Shown: piece by piece, positions 22,473 through 23,296 of the stretch
How positions within the stretch are numbered: position 1 is the first letter of the stretch
How the letters are laid out: the number at the start of each line of letters is the position of its first letter
Origin: Cytophagales bacterium
GTDB lineage: Bacteria > Bacteroidota > Bacteroidia > Cytophagales > Cyclobacteriaceae
Direction: 5' to 3'
Length of the DNA: 23,296 nucleotides
NCBI GenBank assembly: GCA_020063545.1
Contig: JAGUUF010000188.1
Span: 1-23,296 of the forward strand
The notes under the pieces: generated by a model
Database searches by the model: none
Seen by the model: the letters and a program-made list of their open reading frames with translations, nothing else
Told to the model about the DNA's origin: nothing
Position numbers and translations under genes: made by a program

Positions 22473-23296
22473 ATGCTTATACTTGCCGTAGTGCTCTTGC
22501 TTGTGGGATTTGCCCTGCTCATTAAAGGAGCCGACTTTCTGGTAAATGGTGCCTCATCGGTAGCGAAGAAATTCGGAATTTCAAACATTGCGATAGGTCT
22601 TACCGTGGTTTCGTTTGGCACTTCGGCACCGGAATTATTTGTCAGCCTGCTTTCAGCCATCAACGGAAACAGCGATGCTTCATTCGGAAATGTAATCGGA
22701 AGCAACAATTTTAACCTGTTGTGCATCCTGGGGATTGCCGGGTTAATTTACCCGCTGGTTGTGCAACGCAATACGGTAAAATTTGAAGTCCCTATTTCCC
22801 TGCTGGCTGCAGGCGTATTGTTTGTACTGGTTAACGATGCCGTTATACGGGGCGCTGCCGTAAACCTGCTTTCACGGGTTGACAGCTTAGTTTTGCTGGT
22901 ATTTTTTGGGTTCTTTATGGCGTACATCTACCGCACGATGAAAAACTCTTCGGATTATTCTGAAGAGGCAACCATCAAATTATACAGCACACCGGTTTCA
23001 ATAGGGTTATCCGTGCTCGGGCTGGTTATGTTGGTGGGCGGAGGTAAACTGGTGGTGGATAACGCGGTGAAACTTGCCGAGCATTACGGACTAAGTCAAA
23101 AACTCATCGGGCTTACCATACTGGCAGCAGGTACATCCTTGCCCGAACTGGCAACTTCGGCTGTGGCCGCTTACCGAAAAAACACCGACATCGCCATTGG
23201 CAACGTAGTAGGTTCCAACATCTTTAACATCTTCTTCATCCTGGGCATTACCGGGTTGATAAGTCCCATCGGCTACAACACTGCCAGATCGGAAGA
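22473..23296 (+). CDS. Second calcium/sodium antiporter paralogue (cut by window end)
   Basis: About 270 residues of a CaCA exchanger with the same layout as the gene before it: KGADFLVNGASSVAKKFG, GTSAPELFVS, GNVIGSNNFN (Asn in place of Ile in the first repeat), GTSLPELATS and GNVVGSNIFN. Many segments match the neighbour almost exactly (for example LSQKLIGLTIL and LATSAVAAYRK), so the two are tandem paralogues that diverged in the middle. ATG 22473 is the start; no good promoter was found in the 67-base gap. Genuine coding ends at about 23285 (GYNTA), because the last 11 bases are adapter-like, so the following residues are not real. The C-terminal fifth is missing. Confidence 0.9.
   Translation, partial: MLILAVVLLLVGFALLIKGADFLVNGASSVAKKFGISNIAIGLTVVSFGTSAPELFVSLLSAINGNSDASFGNVIGSNNFNLLCILGIAGLIYPLVVQRNTVKFEVPISLLAAGVLFVLVNDAVIRGAAVNLLSRVDSLVLLVFFGFFMAYIYRTMKNSSDYSEEATIKLYSTPVSIGLSVLGLVMLVGGGKLVVDNAVKLAEHYGLSQKLIGLTILAAGTSLPELATSAVAAYRKNTDIAIGNVVGSNIFNIFFILGITGLISPIGYNTARSE
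23286..23296. other. Adapter-like sequence at the contig end
   Basis: The window ends AGATCGGAAGA, identical to the first 11 bases of the common Illumina TruSeq adapter. In the paralogous gene the same position reads GTGCTCAATACC, and the reading changes to a different protein sequence exactly here. It is most likely an untrimmed read end, not genomic sequence. Confidence 0.8.

Overview
This window looks like part of a chromosome from a Bacteroidota bacterium, probably of the Cytophagales type. The evidence is a set of gliding-motility ABC transporter genes (gldA, gldF, gldG) beside dnaN, a DUF5916 outer-membrane protein, several outer-membrane beta-barrel proteins, TlpA-like and DUF255-like thioredoxins, and promoters that fit the Bacteroidota pattern (TTG, about 19 bases, TAnnTTTG). 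I see no phage, plasmid, CRISPR or intact transposon genes. The last 11 bases match the start of the common Illumina adapter, so the window probably ends at a contig edge.

Layout. 1-1225 (minus): a probable operon of an NTF2-like exported protein, an exported histidine phosphatase and an aldo/keto reductase that runs off the left edge. 1336-3020 (plus): a TPR membrane protein coupled through an ATGA overlap to an HD-domain hydrolase. 3080-3211: a 43-residue membrane protein with its own promoter. 3219-4748: an exported thioredoxin, a small membrane protein and a YkgJ-type cysteine-cluster protein. 4784-5771: an outer-membrane beta-barrel gene, then tRNA-Gly(CCC) on the minus strand with a duplicated copy of its 3' part that is split by a 20-bp palindrome. 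5772-8969 (minus): a coiled-coil membrane protein and a DUF5916 protein. 9074-9577 (plus): a YfcE-type phosphoesterase.

9584-15967 (all minus): in transcription order gldA, an outer-membrane barrel gene, gldF, gldG, a DUF4340 gene and dnaN. The DUF4340 gene carries an in-frame TGA at codon 181, with coding sequence continuing in the same frame after it. GldA (ATPase), GldF (permease) and GldG (periplasmic/membrane partner) would form one ABC complex.

16102-23296: a TlpA-like exported thiol-disulfide protein, an unknown cytoplasmic protein with a strong terminator, a three-gene overlapping operon ending in a haem-binding DUF3365 lipoprotein, a convergent long-chain polyprenyl diphosphate synthase (probably for menaquinone), and then CorA and two tandem calcium/sodium exchanger paralogues, the second cut by the window end. 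Most of the content is ordinary core genome. The points that most deserve a second look are the DUF4340 stop codon, the tRNA-Gly partial duplication with its palindrome, the TPR/HD pair, and the small-protein genes.
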